This document shows positions 24,480-37,259 of a DNA stretch of 64,000 nucleotides, one piece after another. The translations under genes and the position numbers were made by a program. Location: positions 6,281,600 through 6,345,599 of the forward strand of contig NC_056001.1 of the NCBI RefSeq assembly GCF_018446385.1, written 5' to 3'. The stretch comes from Zingiber officinale (Eukaryota; Streptophyta; Magnoliopsida; Zingiberales; Zingiberaceae). The stretch's first letter is position 1; each line of letters starts with the position of its first letter. The notes under the pieces are model-generated. The model did no database searches. It was given only the letters and a program-made list of their open reading frames with translations, and was not told the origin of the DNA.

Positions 24480-25389
24480 GTAATGACAAGTGAAGATCTG
24501 ATTAACCGAAACATTTTTCATAAAGATAGGATTACATCAAGGGTTAACTCTAAGTCTCTATCTTTTTACATTAATCATGATGAATTCATTGGACACATCC
24601 AAGATACAGTATCGCATTGTATGTTATTTGTAGATGATATTATTTTGGTAGATGAGACACGTGAAGTAGTAACTGTTAAACTCGAATTTTGACGAGAAAT
24701 GCTAGAAGTGAAAAGTTTTAGGCTTACTAGAGTAAAGACGGAATATATAAAATTTAAGTTTAACAATATTAGACATAATGAAATAGTTATTAAGATAGGA
24801 GATAACTCGTATATGAGTTTTAAGTATTTAGGATCATTTTTTAAAAATGATGGAGGGTTTAAGAGAGATGTCTTACATAGAATATAAGTGAGATGGTTAA
24901 AATAGAAGAGAGCGTTAAGTGTTTTTTGTAATCATAAAGTACCTCTAAGATTTAAAGTAAAATTTTATAAAGTGGCAATTAGACCTGTTTTGTTATATGG
25001 AGTTGGATATTGGCTATGACGCGAGCACATTAGCAGAAGATGAGAGTTGCGGAGATGAGAATATTAAGGTGGATGTGCAGACATATAAGGATGAATAAGA
25101 CAAAAAATGAAAATATTAAAGAGAAAATCGAGGTTATATCTATTGACGGACATGTTTAAGATGGTACAAATATGTATGACCAATAAATGTTTCAGTTAAG
25201 CGATATGAACTATAACAAATATACATATTAAATGAGGAAGACTAAAAAATACTTTGTTAGTAAAAATAGAACAAGATTAAATTTATTTAAATATAAATAA
25301 TGATATAGTAGGAGATAGAGTCAAATGACGTAAAAGAATCCATATAACTGACCCCGCATAGTGGAATAAGGTTTGGTTGTTATTGTAAT
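24417..25389 (+). pseudogene. Decayed LINE reverse transcriptase (right copy)
   Basis: Copy of 7721-8693 with the same stops and frameshifts, including the FVDD box near 24630 and the WNK tail near 25365. Sharing every inactivating change shows that the relic was dead before the large duplication, or that the two copies are one locus assembled twice. Confidence 0.85.
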
Positions 25390-28300
25390 ATCCTTTTCTA
25401 ATAGTCCCAAGTGAATATGTTATGGCCCTGTCTTTCAGGGACGGAAATGCATTTGTACAAGCTCAGCTCAACAGGGAATCTACCAACCAAGATCCAAGCA
25501 ACTTCTCTCAGGTTTTAACTCGTGCTTCTCTATTAATTTAGAGCTTCTCTAGGTCCCATGCATGCCTGTACTTGATTTGAGTTCGTTCTACTGTATTAGG
25601 TCACAATCTGCCAATTTACAGATTCAAATGTCAGAATCTATAAATTTTTTAGGTCAAAAAAGATTCTTAATCTACTCTTTAACTTAATTTGCAAACTTTT
25701 AGATATATAATGTTCATTATACAGTTCTGTTCCTTTGAGCGAATAATGTGTATAAATATTTTTTTTGTCCCTCTATTTGAGAGGAGAAATAAAAAGTCCA
25801 TTTTATTTAATAGCTTAAGCTCATTTAGTAATTTTATGAAATAAATTGTCGTCGTATGAATGAATCGGGCTACACATAAACTACAATTAGCTTTGGTGAT
25901 TCAGTGGTGCGGGTGTTATCTGATGTTTGATAATTAAGCCACGGGGTGGCTTGGATGAATCAATGCAACATACTTTTCTGGGCCATGGTTGGCTTGCCTT
26001 TGGATCCATAGGACCATAGCATAACTTGACAAACCTTTAGTCAGATTAAAAAAAAAAATCTGAAACAAATAATTTTCGTTCCAATCTCGCTAGATAAAAC
26101 TGTCTCTGTTATAGTTTGGTCAGAATACAACATACTTCTGAATTATATTACTTTTGACCTTGATATTTTTTTGTTATTGTTTTAGAGTGATATTGACTTT
26201 CAACTTTTTATCTTGCACTGTGATGTGCCAGGGGGACCATCTGCATTTGTAGTATTGGAGATGCCAAAATATAGGAGAGCAATTAGCTGAACAACAAAGA
26301 ATAAATCAAAAAGTCTTCTTTAAAAAAAATTACCAAGTGTTATACTTTTAGTCGGCATGCATGTTCTGCAATAATACATCCATATTTTCAGCAAAGAACA
26401 CTGTTCACTTCATCTTGCAAATTACTTTCTCACTGTGATTACTGAAACAGTATTTATGATTCAATTAATTGTTCCAGGCACTTGGTCCATAAGCCACTCA
26501 TGACCAGCTCTGCATGACATCTTGCTCCACTCTGCTCCGGAAGCCACAACACTCGGAATGATTTCCAATTTGTCTGTGCGAGAGAGGCACAATCTCAAGT
26601 CCCGGAGCAGCTCAAGATCTGCCTCGGTCTGACTTTTGAGACCCAACAGATGATTTTATATTCTCTTTTTTGAATCATTAAACGCAATGAATTTTCATGT
26701 GCAGTAGTGGCAATTATTTTTTTCTGTAAGCGACTTCAATTTGAAATGCAAGTTACACCTTTTCAAAACTGGCCTGTCATGATCATTATTTTATATGCGA
26801 GACAGGATAGAACGGTAATGCAATGTGGCCCCTTCATGTCGGCTCTTGCAAGAAAGACAACCACTAATGGAGATTGTACTCATCGAACTATTAAATCAGT
26901 TGAAGCATTGGATCTAATCCCAATCTTCAGGGATGTCGACTGACAGCGACTCTAATCACTGCAGGTTTAAGATAATGCGAGCTAATCATGCATGCACTAC
27001 TATATATATAATCACCTGTGTTATTTTAATCGCAGAAGAATCTAATCATAGGATTAAGTTAAGGACTGAGGCAACGAAGGTTTGCCGCGTCGTTATAATT
27101 ATATTTTAAGCCCTGTTGCATGCAGATGACTAAAGCTACAGACAGCTACAAGAGACGTGAAGCGAGGAGGATTGAGGAAGAAGAAACGAAACAAGAATCT
27201 GAAGGCCAATTCGAGCTTAAGGGATGCGGCCAGAACATTGAACTTTGGGCAAGTTTTATCCAGGGAGGAAGCATCTGCAAGCTTGCGACGTCAAGTAAAA
27301 GAGAAAGAAAACAAGAGGAAAAGGAGCTGTCCACTGCCTCATTCTGTGGATTGGGTGCACTGATTTAGCTTAAAGTATACAACGGTGGTGATTCCCAGTG
27401 GGACCTCCAAAACATTCTCTCAATCGTCTCCCCCATACTCGTTGATTGCTTATGTGAGTTTAGTCCACATTCTCTCAATTATCTCCCCCATACTTGTTGA
27501 TTGCTTATGTGAGTTTAGTCCTCTCATCAAACAATTTCACATCAGTGCCAATGAGGTGAGATTTCACAGATAATGCAAAATATTGAATGTACTGTTTAAA
27601 TAATGCAGATAGGGATTTCATCTGATTTTTCCATTCTTGCAAGTAGGTCACTGGACAGCAGACAGATCAAAAAAAAAAAAAAAAAAAAAAGCGAGATCAT
27701 ACCTTTTCCATGTTGATCCTAGGAAATGGTTTCACAGAGATGATGATAACATTCTTAAAGATGTAATGTATGCCCCTCTCCTTAGTGGCTCCATCCAAGC
27801 CAGCATAATCTGTCTCTGCCATGGGTGGGTGGGAGTAGAGATGCCCCAGAAAGAGGCAGCTTGTGCCACTATTATCTCATGAACATGAGAACCAGGGCAT
27901 CTTCAGACTGCTGGTGGAACTCACCACTCAACATAAATGAGTACTTTGAGAAAAATGCACGAGAAAGCAAGTGGTCCCTAAAGTCATCCTATTCCTTGCG
28001 AAAACAATAGGTTTAGCTGGACGATAAGCATACACATCCAATTCCATACTTCGTGATCCCATGAGCATCATGCTTTCTCCTTTTTCTGCCCCTTTATCTT
28101 ATTGGATTTCTTGAGTTTGGATGAGCTGATGGTAGGCAACATCGCGAGAAGATGTCACTGTTTTCGTGGTGTTGGAGCTAGAGGATATTTTTTGGGAAGG
28201 AAGATGCACAGAGACATGGTTGCATTAGCATTTTCAGCAATCAAGTAGACTAATGATCATCATTATTATTTCATGGTAAATAAAAAATATGTGATATGGA

Positions 28301-28498
28301 TCTTCTACACAATAGAATAACAAGTGCCATTATATTTTCTCGAGTTTTCTAGTTCAACTGGAGACTTGAGCTTCTCATCTTTCATGGTGTACATAACAAA
28401 TGCTGGTTTCAGAAGACACTTGGTATCAATAACTTTCTTTCTCCTGGCTTCTGGCTTCTGGCACAATTTCAGCAGGCTCCTGATGTGAAGTTTGGCCA
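25390..28498. other. Intergenic region downstream of PIF copy 2
   Basis: Repeat of 8694-11802. Holds the candidate exon (25439-25511), the 55-bp tandem duplication (27412-27521), the poly-A run near 27670 and probable PIF 3' UTR just below 28499. No recognisable gene. Confidence 0.6.
27412..27521. repeat. 55-bp tandem duplication (right copy)
   Basis: Same pair of 55-bp units as at 10716-10825, at 27412-27466 and 27467-27521. Confidence 0.9.
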
Positions 28499-30701
28499 TC
28501 AACCTATTCGAAATTTTTTACAAAATGGATATCATCTTTCATCACAGACTGATATGAGTGAAGTGCTTCGAACTTACCAGATCTGTTGTTCCGTATACTT
28601 GCACCAGGAGCTCCTCCAGCACTGGCTGGTGAACTGCTATTAGGTGCTGCTGCAGACTTGTTCATCTGTACCAAGTGAGATCCATATGTACAATAGTTTG
28701 CCGCCTAGAATTACAGACACATTGGTTCATCTTTGAGCGATAGCCACACTGATCGATAATTTAAGAATTTAGTTAAACTACAAACCTGAGGTGGTGGCAT
28801 CATATGCATGCTAAGATATCTGGCATATGATTCAGGAAGATGAATATTCTGCATCTGGCTCGGAAAGTTTACTGCACCCAAGGCTGGGGAGGGAAATATG
28901 GAGCTCTGATTTGAGCTGGAAGCTGGGGGTACTGTTTGATTGACTAATGGAACTCTTGGCAATTGGACTGCAGTAGGAAGCGTCGGAATGGGAGGGTGAC
29001 CCATTCCCATTCCCATTCCCATTCCGATGCCTGAAATGTATTGTTGAACTCCAGGAAACATCATTGATGCCATGCCACTCCCCATCCACACCATCTGATG
29101 CACGGTTAATACAAGATTGGCACCAATTGAAAGTAATAATGTGGAACGAAGCATGAAAAAAGATACCAAATTACAAACCTGAACTTGCAGTTGAAGTGAT
29201 TTCAGGTATTCAATTGCTTCGTCTAGCATCGAAGCTTTATCTGTCTGAAATTTTGAATTATAATGGTAAAGCTAAGTCAGTGAACTTGTCCCAATCTATT
29301 TGATATGCTGGAAAAGATAATTCAGGTGAATGGTTTACCTTATTGCAATGAGGTATGAGCTCCTGCAGGGCCTTCATTTTTTCATTAATCCTGTCTCTTC
29401 TTTTCTACACAATTCAACAAAAATTTTAAAGGACATAAACAAGAATCAACATGCTTGAGTAAAGCATCTTACCCTCTCTGAGAGATTGTGGACTTCTGCA
29501 GCACGACTTCTGCGTTTAGCCATCGGTCTTTGAGTTGGCTTCTTTTCCTCAATTGATTCATACTCAGCGTCCTGCAAGTTTTACAAGCTTCAACAACATC
29601 CAACTCCATTAAAGTATAAAGAAAAAGCAATCAAAAGAATTTGCAGCTATTTCCCTTATTAATAAGTTACCTCGCTTTGACACACAGAATCTTCCACCTC
29701 CCTGGCCTTCCTCTTGTGGCTTTGGTTACTCGCGTTTTTCTGTGCTCTTCCAAAACTACAGCCAGAACCACCTGATGATGATGTTAGAGCAGCCTCATGC
29801 GGTTTCGATTGAAGTCTGTCCGACAACAACCTCATTCCAGTGTCCTCTTTAAGTCCTGCCCAAGTTCCAGCTCCATCATTGCTTAAAGTATTCCTTGGAT
29901 CCGTCTGGGCTTGGACTTGATTGCTTCCGCAGTTGCTTGATCCAACAGTCATCATCGAAGACTCGCCCGCCTTCAAGTTGCTTCCTGATCCTTTGTGTCC
30001 CAGTCGACAGCTTGAGGATCCTATATCGGCCTTCATCTTCGACAATTGAGAAAAGTTTGGAAGGCTTGCGTTATCTAAGCAGGAAGACTGAGGTGTAGAG
30101 CCCAAACAATGTGACTTCGGAGGCGGCATGACATGTTCTTGAGAGCTAGGAGTGGTCTGCTTAGCATCAGATGCTGCAAAATCATTGTTGCTATCATTGG
30201 TGGAACCGAATTTGAGGAACCTGTGTTCCTCCTCCTCCTCCTCCATCAACTCCTTGCTTATTTTCTCGGTTTCGGCAGTTGTCACAATTTCAGGGAAGAA
30301 CTCAGAGCAGAATTCCCTTTCAAACGGGTCGTCAAAGGGGTACTGGAACCACGACGCAGATTCAGGCTCTTGGATCAAGTTGCTGGAGTTGCCGAGGGAC
30401 TGTTCATGTCTCTGAGGCTGTTTGAATTCACTGTAGGCAGGCGCCCTTCGGTGTGTTTGGCTGTGCATAACAACATGCCCATTTCTCCACAACAACTCAA
30501 CAAGCTCATTCTCCGGCCTGCAAGAATGGAAGAACATCAGATTGAAAATCCATGGACTAAAACCTGAATTTGAAAATTAGGGTGGGGAATTGAGAGAGCA
30601 GAGTCTTACCCCATTGGTTTCTTTTGACTCGACGTGGGAAGAAGATCTGTCAGACAACCAGAGTCATCTGCCACGGTCCAACCAGGAACATATTGATTCA
30701 T
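28499..30701 (-). CDS. Phytochrome-interacting factor (PIF4/PIF5-like bHLH), copy 2
   Basis: Second complete PIF gene, with all exon borders shifted by 16696: 30701-30610, 30517-29671, 29571-29473, 29404-29339, 29244-29179, 29094-28786, 28665-28578, 28503-28499. The predicted protein is again 523 residues with the APB motif (35-53), a glutamate run (EEEEEE) near residue 128, and the bHLH (332-390, H341/E345/R349). The intron positions inside the bHLH follow the usual PIF pattern (basic region, helix 1 and helix 2 on separate exons). Unlike copy 1 it keeps its upstream sequence, including a 5' UTR intron acceptor (TTTTCAG before 30728). PIFs act with phytochromes to repress light responses and promote elongation; that role is family knowledge. 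If both copies are real, dosage is doubled. Confidence 0.94.
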
Positions 30702-31600
30702 TGCTTGCCTATTAACTTCTCCACTGAACTGAAAACCAACTAACCAAAATAAATGAAGAGCACCAAAATATAGCTAGCTAGGGTTCCAAGGAGGCCATAG
30801 CTCAAGTTTCTTTAACCTAAACTAGAACAGGCAAAAAGGGGAAAATCACAGATCTCCTGAGTGGCCAAAATACACAACAAAAAATAAAATTAATCAACAG
30901 GCATGAGAAACCAAAGTTGTCAATTAGCATAAAGAGAAGCAAAAGATCCTAAATTTCTGGTCAAGAGAAAGCATGGAACAAAAACAAATGATTGCAGTGA
31001 AATCTAATAGCACTGAATTATGAAATGAAAACAATCAATCCTAGAAGAGCTTGTGTCCCACAAGTTAGAACTAGAACGACAACAGGAAGGAATTGACAAC
31101 ATCTAGATAACCTAGTAGACCATCAAAAGTCAAACTTGAACATTTTATAACAGGAAAAAAAAAGGGGAAGTTGAAGAAGAAGAAGCAACTCTAATCTTTC
31201 TTTTCCAAGTAAGAAGACATGCCAAAGCCACATGAGACAGCTCGACTGATCAAAATCTATAAACTTGGGAGGAATCGACAATTATCAGGGGAGGCAAAAA
31301 AGAAAAGGACAAAGGCTTTTGAAGAAAAATCAGAATAACAACCACGGCAAAGGAGGAGAAGCAAACCAAACTCGATATGGATTCTTCACCAAGCTTTAAA
31401 TTAAAGGCTGGATTATGCTTGTGAATGGAAAATAGCTTGCTCTTTCTGCGCACCTGGGGCCATGAGGATTGAGGAAGAGGAGCTGAAAGAGGGATTGAGG
31501 GAGCTTTGTCACATATTTGACACCTCCTCTGTTAAATTTTACCCACAGCCGGATTCGGAAATTGACAAAGCGGAGGACGCATGACATCGTTATCAATCAC
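30702..31600 (-). promoter_or_regulatory. PIF 5' leader, leader intron and proximal upstream region
   Basis: The coding exon is preceded by 27 bases of leader (30728-30702) directly after a TTTTCAG acceptor, so the 5' UTR is interrupted by an intron, as is common in PIF genes. The first non-coding exon probably lies near 31430-31550 on the minus strand, where a CT-rich leader-like stretch (CTCCTCTTCCTCAATCC) is followed by CCCAG/GTGCGC as a possible donor. I see no certain TATA box. Copy 1 has only the first 135 bases of this region before the gap. Confidence 0.4.
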
Positions 31601-33434
31601 AATATGCCATTTATGATGCTACCAGCTTTTTTTTTTTTTTTACGTATTATGATATTCTCTTGTTATTAAACCTCTGACTATGTATGTACTTTTGTCCTTG
31701 CTTGGTATCTCGAATGCTTCAACTCAAACTCCCATCGCCCAAATCCAACACACGAGTATAAAATTTGCACACTTTCAATCTATCGAATCTAAGTATATTA
31801 TTTCAGTCATGTTACTTCAGTAGATTCATGTGTCTTTTTTTTCATTTTTAATGTCATTAGATATACAAAGTTTTGCTTAAACTGGCATGCCTATTGTCTT
31901 TTACGGACGAAGAATTGCTACTTAAAAAACTCATTGAATTCAACAAACAAGAAAAAAACTCCTATTGAAATTGAAAAAATATATTTTAGAAAGAAATAGT
32001 AAATTGGAAAAAAAAAATCATTCTGGGTAAGGTAGTGTCTGAGTGCAGAAGCAGCACAAAGTTGACTTCTCTTGTTGGATTGGATCATTAAATTGAGGAC
32101 AGTTGCAGAACCCTCTCATATATGCTACAATATTATTCTTTCAAGAGACTTTGTAATTTTCCCAGCCAAGAACAGTCATCATTTTCAATTTTGGTTCTAC
32201 ATCAATAACACAAGTGGCATTCTTGTGACTGATCTGTGATTGATGGAAGTTCATGCAGACCCTCTTAGCCACAAAACTTTGATCTTTCTGAAAAACTAGT
32301 GTATGTTGATCAAGCGGCATATGATTTTATCTTAGCTAATGATCCAAATGAAAATTACATCACAACCTTCATTTGATATAGTTGAAAGGTGCAGACAAAC
32401 TCCTACTCTTACTCTTGTTAATGATCATGTGGAACTTGAGTGTAACAGATACCTAGAACAAATTACACCATCTGTAATATATTTCACTATCCATATGGAA
32501 TGAAAACAGCTTGATCTGACTCGTATCATTCTCTTCAAAATCACCAGTTTACCACAAACACTGGAGCTATGATGTGGTGTGTTTTTTTCACCAAAACGTA
32601 GTTTCAATTCTCATATTCCCGTCTTCAGTTTCATTTTCAATTCTTGTGTGATTTAATTCAATCATCACCTTCAAGTATTTTAGACCAGGAAAAAGATTCA
32701 CCACCTTCCCTCTCTCCCACTTATCCCCTAGAGATGACAAAATTAAGGTGGAGAAGAAAGCAGGGGACATGTGGCTCCTGTTCACTTGCATGGCTGGAAG
32801 TTGCAAGGTTTCAAGTACCAATGAAGCTGGCTGGATGCACAAAGGTTCCACGTGCCAGTGTAAAAGTGTGCAAACTACTGTTTCATTGAGTTCTTGTCTC
32901 GGATGCTCTGACTTCAACTCTTGTCTTCCGTGTTTAAACTTTTTCTTCAGGGACTTGCATTTCAATGTTCTGCAGAATGCAACACAAGTTATAGGTCAAA
33001 GAAAGAACAAACAGATGACAGAAAATATGATGAATCAATATGATATTAGTCAGATAATAGAACTAACAGAAGATTATATGAATCCAGATTTCAAGTTCTT
33101 GTCTAGTGTTGGACTTGCGTGTGGTTACCTTACAAGCGATGCATCATTTTATTGAGTGTCAACAATCTGAAACCATGACTGTAGTCAGTTTTAACCGGCT
33201 GATGCAGCAACTTATGTGAATGCCCACCGAACACAATAATGTGATCAATGCAGTTTATGTAATTATCATCTCATTTTACAGAAATTAATCCAAGGAACTA
33301 TCAGAAAGTCATTTTTATTGCAAAAAGGTCAGCATTTCCTTGTTATTTCTGTTTCCAATCTACTGAATGATACAAAAGCTGTCAAACATGAAGATCATAT
33401 TTCCACCGTGAGAATAGAAGTGAAGAGTAATTTT
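31601..33434. other. AT-rich flank between PIF and the retrotransposon nest
   Basis: I see no supported gene in these 1.8 kb. Two overlapping frames on opposite strands (32588-32965 minus, 125 codons; 32748-33155 plus, 135 codons) lack domains, and the overlap argues against both. A T-run lies near 31627. The right edge is the target site of the outer Copia element (ATTTT at 33430-33434). Confidence 0.55.
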
Positions 33435-33837
33435 TGTTGGCATGTAAGCTTATTCCAAAAATAAATTGACTTCTTCAACTATGCAAGAACAATGTCAAGA
33501 ACAACTTGACTTCATCAACCATACAAGAAAGTTATCAAAATCAATTCGACTTCTTGTGACTCTTCGTGCAACAAAGTCAACTAAGCAAAGTTCAATTATT
33601 GTACTAAGTTCAATGAAACTACAAGAATCATTGGTATAGAAAAGAACAAAATCAAATTGTCTTGTGTTGATGATGTGATGTATTAATTATAGAAGGATGT
33701 AGAAACATGAATCTAAGTGTATAAATAAGGACGTTCTATAATGAATAATAATAAGTAGTAAACATTCCATTTCATAGAGTATCTCTCATCCTCATGCTTT
33801 CTTACAAAGTCTCTCCTATATTCTTATTCTCATCCTA
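33435..33837 (+). repeat. 5' LTR of the outer Copia, first part
   Basis: Starts TGTTGGCATGTAAGC and matches the 3' LTR at 63426-63834 along its length. A TATA-like TGTATAAATAAGG lies at 33719. It is broken at 33837 by the Gypsy insertion; its last 20 bp (GATTCACCAAAATTCCAATA) are at 49391-49410 on the other side. The joined LTR would be 423 bp against 409 bp for the 3' LTR, with many substitutions, so this is an old insertion. Confidence 0.9.
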
Positions 33838-34860
33838 TGATACGGCATATTGTGAGTGATCCCAAAAGTAATATGGGGTGATAGTCAAGATGATGTGACA
33901 GTCAAGGTCAAGATGAGGCGGTAGTCAAAGTCAAAGTGTATGTATCCGAACGGACCACTTTCAACGGAGCTTAGCTCCCCACTTTTCATGGGCATAGCTC
34001 CTAACATTAGCCCGATCGACTCTAGTACCGATAGAACCTCCCAGGCTCAGCTCCCCATTTCTCATGTGCACGACTCCTAGCATACATCTAGTCGGCTCCA
34101 TAGTCAGTCGGATCTTCGAGGCTCAACTCCCCACTTCTCATGGGCACGACTCACATCATACATCCAGTAAGTCCCATAGCCAGTCGGACCTTCGGGGCTC
34201 AACTCCCCACTTCTCATGGACATGACTCTCAGTCTACATCTGATCAGCTCCATAGCCAGTCGGGCTCAGGTTTCCAGGGCTTAGCTCCCCACCTCACAAG
34301 GGCATGACTCCGTACCTAAACCCGGTCGACTCCAAACTGATCGAACTCCCTCTAAGAGAGTATTGTCAGATAATTGTAACTATTTGTCAGAGAATAGTAG
34401 TTACTCACTAGGGAATATTCCACCATTCTGGCATATACATGTAATGGAACCTTTTTCTGCCTAGGAGAGGATTATCGTACATCCTCCATTATCTGACACA
34501 TTCTGACATCAGACATTCTCTGACGCCTTATTATTACTAAGGTTATGAGAGGCAGTATAAAAAGGGGTCTTTTCCGTTGGACAAGTACGCGCACATGCAG
34601 ACGCATCCACATTATTGTTCTACTATTCATTTTCTTCTTCATTTTCACTCAGCTACCGTTCTAACTTGAGTGTCAGAGTATCTATGTTAGGGACCCCCTT
34701 CCTAGTTCTTGCTCTAATGTCTTCGTTGGCTATGCCTATGGCGTGCGTTGGCCTGCAGCTCCTAGCTCTAGGTCCACAGCTCTCGGTTTGAAGTCTTTCC
34801 TTTGTCAACATTCTAGCCACCTCGTCGGTCGCCCATCTACTCAACTTCCGAAGGGGATCA
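33838..34860 (+). repeat. Gypsy-type 5' LTR (1023 bp)
   Basis: TGATACGG to GGGATCA, followed at once by a Gypsy-like leader (AATTTGACACCATCTGTGAG). The middle consists of imperfect repeats of about 74 bp containing CTCCCCACTTCTCATGGGC. A TATA box (AGTATAAAAAGGGG) is at about 34556. The 3' LTR has roughly twice as many repeat units. Confidence 0.88.
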
Positions 34861-34909
34861 AATTTGACACCATCTGTGAGAACACATTCACCTATTTCGG
34901 AACGTAAGG

Positions 34910-36602
34910 ATGGACGTGGTAGGTAAAATCAATATTGCCATGACCTCGGAAGAGTATGGGCTATTTATGACTGCCAAGGTACAAGCATTATCCCAAGAAT
35001 GGGCCATGGATTCTCACCCGCCCCGGGCACCTGTAGTCTCGGTAGAGGAATTTCCTATGTCAGAGACAACATCTAGGCAGAAGCAGTTGTTTGAGTTTTC
35101 CTGAGCATTTTTTCGAGCACCTAGGGAAGGCTGCTCTAAAATTTAGCGGTCGCAAACCTCTTTAGTTGAAAATTCACCCTCGAGGGACCCAAAGAGAGGA
35201 AAAGCTCCTGTCGCTCTAGAATCACTTGAACAACCTAGTGTATCTTTCTCTCAAGAGGTACTGGATGAAAAGCTGCCTAAGCATTTCCGACCTTTATTGA
35301 TTGGGGAATATGGAGGCAACACTAATCCTAAAGATCACATCTGAAGATTTGAGAATGCCGCTCTACTGCACCTGTATAAAGACACAATAAAGTGTTGAGT
35401 GTTTTTGATTACTCTCTCAAGTTCGACATAGAGATGGTTCAATCGACTGTCGGTCGGATCTATTACTGTTGGGGTTACAAGGTTGCAAATATAGTTTCAC
35501 ATTGAAAATATATGGGAAAGATCATGAGTTTATAAAAAAAAAGATATCTCTATTGGTATGAGGTCTTTCAGGCAAATCCCAAGAGCAAAACTATGAGAAC
35601 TTAGACTCAAAGTGGACAATATCATAGCATTGTAGAGATATCTAAATTCTTTTCGATTCTTCAATTGGTATTAGAGCGAGGTCGCTCTTCACCGTACTAA
35701 CCGTCGAAAGAAGCACGAGCTAAAGTCATGATCCAAGATCCAACCATGTGGGTGAAATCTTGAACGAACTAGAGGAGACCTTGAGCAGGTCAGTGACCTG
35801 ATGCTTGAGGGGAGACCCTGAGCAGGTCAAGAGTGACCCGATACTCGAGGGGAGGACCTGAGCAAGTCAAGAGTGACCTTAGCTTTGAGGGGGGATCCTG
35901 TGGTCCTTTGTTTGGGGGGGGGGGGAGATTGTTAGGGTTGCAAGATTGTAAATATAGTCCCACATTGAAAATATATGAAAAAGGTCATGGGTTTATAAGA
36001 GAAAGATATCTCTATTGGTATGAGGTCCTTTGGGTAGATCCCAAGAGCAAAATCATGAGAGCTTAGGCCTAAAATGGATAATATTATACCATTGTAGAGA
36101 TATCTAAATTTTTTTCGATCCTTCAATTACTTGTTTTCAAGAATTTAGGAAAGCCTTCCATCACCACTTCACCAGCAGCAGGAGGTATCAAAAAACCAGC
36201 TTGAGTCTATTCACGCTCAAGTAAGGAGCCAAGGAATCCTTGCGAGTTTACATCAAGCGATTCAACCAAATGACCATGGATGTTCATTCGGCTGCTCCAG
36301 AGATTCTGATGAATGCTTTTCCCAAGGGCTCACAGATGAGGACTTCTTCCGATCCCTGATTAAGAAGGGTGATCAAGTATATCAACGTGGAGGAGGCTCA
36401 ATCCGTCAAAAAAGAAAGTAATACATCAACTTTTATCATCACTCAGACAAAGTGCAAGACTCTCCCTCCTCCCTCACGAGAGGCAGGTTGCCATTTGAGT
36501 CGCCCACTTGAGCCAACAAGAAGGGAGAAGAGAGCAGTGCGCGAAGTGGAATACTTTCTAGAATTGACTGTCGTACCAGACTGGTCGCTTCCTGAAAAGC
36601 AC
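34910..36602 (+). pseudogene. Broken Gypsy-type gag
   Basis: Starts at ATG 34910 (MDVVGKINIAMTSEEYG) and hits a stop at 35102. The conserved gag core then reads in pieces: KHFRPLLIGEYGGNTNPKDH (about 35277-35337), WFNRL (near 35434), then after the TRIM EFRKAFHHHF (36140), YIKRFNQMTMDVHSAAPEIL (near 36252-36310) and YINVEEAQSVKKE (36378). A degraded zinc-finger-like segment (HHHATKECHQYAKML) follows near 36637. This order matches plant Gypsy gag proteins. Several stops and a shift near 36340 make it non-functional, and pol does not follow. Confidence 0.8.
35467..36125 (+). mobile_element. TRIM element (659 bp) inside the Gypsy gag
   Basis: Two LTRs of about 197 bp (35467-35663 starting TGTTGGGGTT and ending TTCTTCA; 35930-36125 starting TGTTAGGGTT and ending TCCTTCA) flank 266 bp with no coding capacity. 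A PBS for initiator tRNA-Met (TGGTATTAGAGC) is at 35666-35677 and a G-rich polypurine tract at 35911-35928. Target duplication ATTAC is at 35462-35466 and 36126-36130; the gag reading resumes directly after it. LTR-LTR differences are many, so the insertion is not recent. Confidence 0.92.
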
Positions 36603-37259
36603 TGATATTTTTGTAATTACCATTAATCTCATCATCATGCTACCAAGGAATGTCATCAATATGCCAAGATGCTTCGTAGAATAGCAGAGTTAGAGAAGTA
36701 AATAAAGAATCATCCTTGCTCCTTTCTCGAGAGTCTCCTTCAAGAACATAGTGGGAAAAACCTAGTTGACGCTCATACTAAACATCTGATTGACATCTCC
36801 AAGTAAAGGCCGATCGATAAATATCAAAATGGACAATGTCCGACTGGCAAGGTAAGTCTAAGTGGCAAAAGTCAAAATGAGCAACATCTAAATGGCCTGA
36901 TTCAAGTAGAACTTGAAGAACCTACTTGACAAGAAAAGTCGAATGCCAAATTAAATTGAGAAATTCCTTTCGGCAATTCCAATCGAGTTTTTGTAAAAGA
37001 TTTCATGTTCAATTTGATTAATAGCGGCCAGATTAGTAGTTGATCAATAGCTCGGCTGCAAATGACCAACATTTTCTCTGATCAGCAGCTCCGATCGGCC
37101 ATCCAAGCGGTAGCTCCAATTGGCAGCTCAACCATACCAAGCGGCTCATTCATCCCTATTTAGCAACTTGAGATTATCCGCTAAAACCAACTCGACAGAT
37201 AAGTCTAAAATTTTGAATTTGGTACTTTAAAATTCTAAATATATTCCTATTTTTAGCAC

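Noticed and set aside
32588..33155. 125- and 135-codon frames on opposite strands
   Set aside because: They overlap, have unusual composition and no domain, so chance is more likely.
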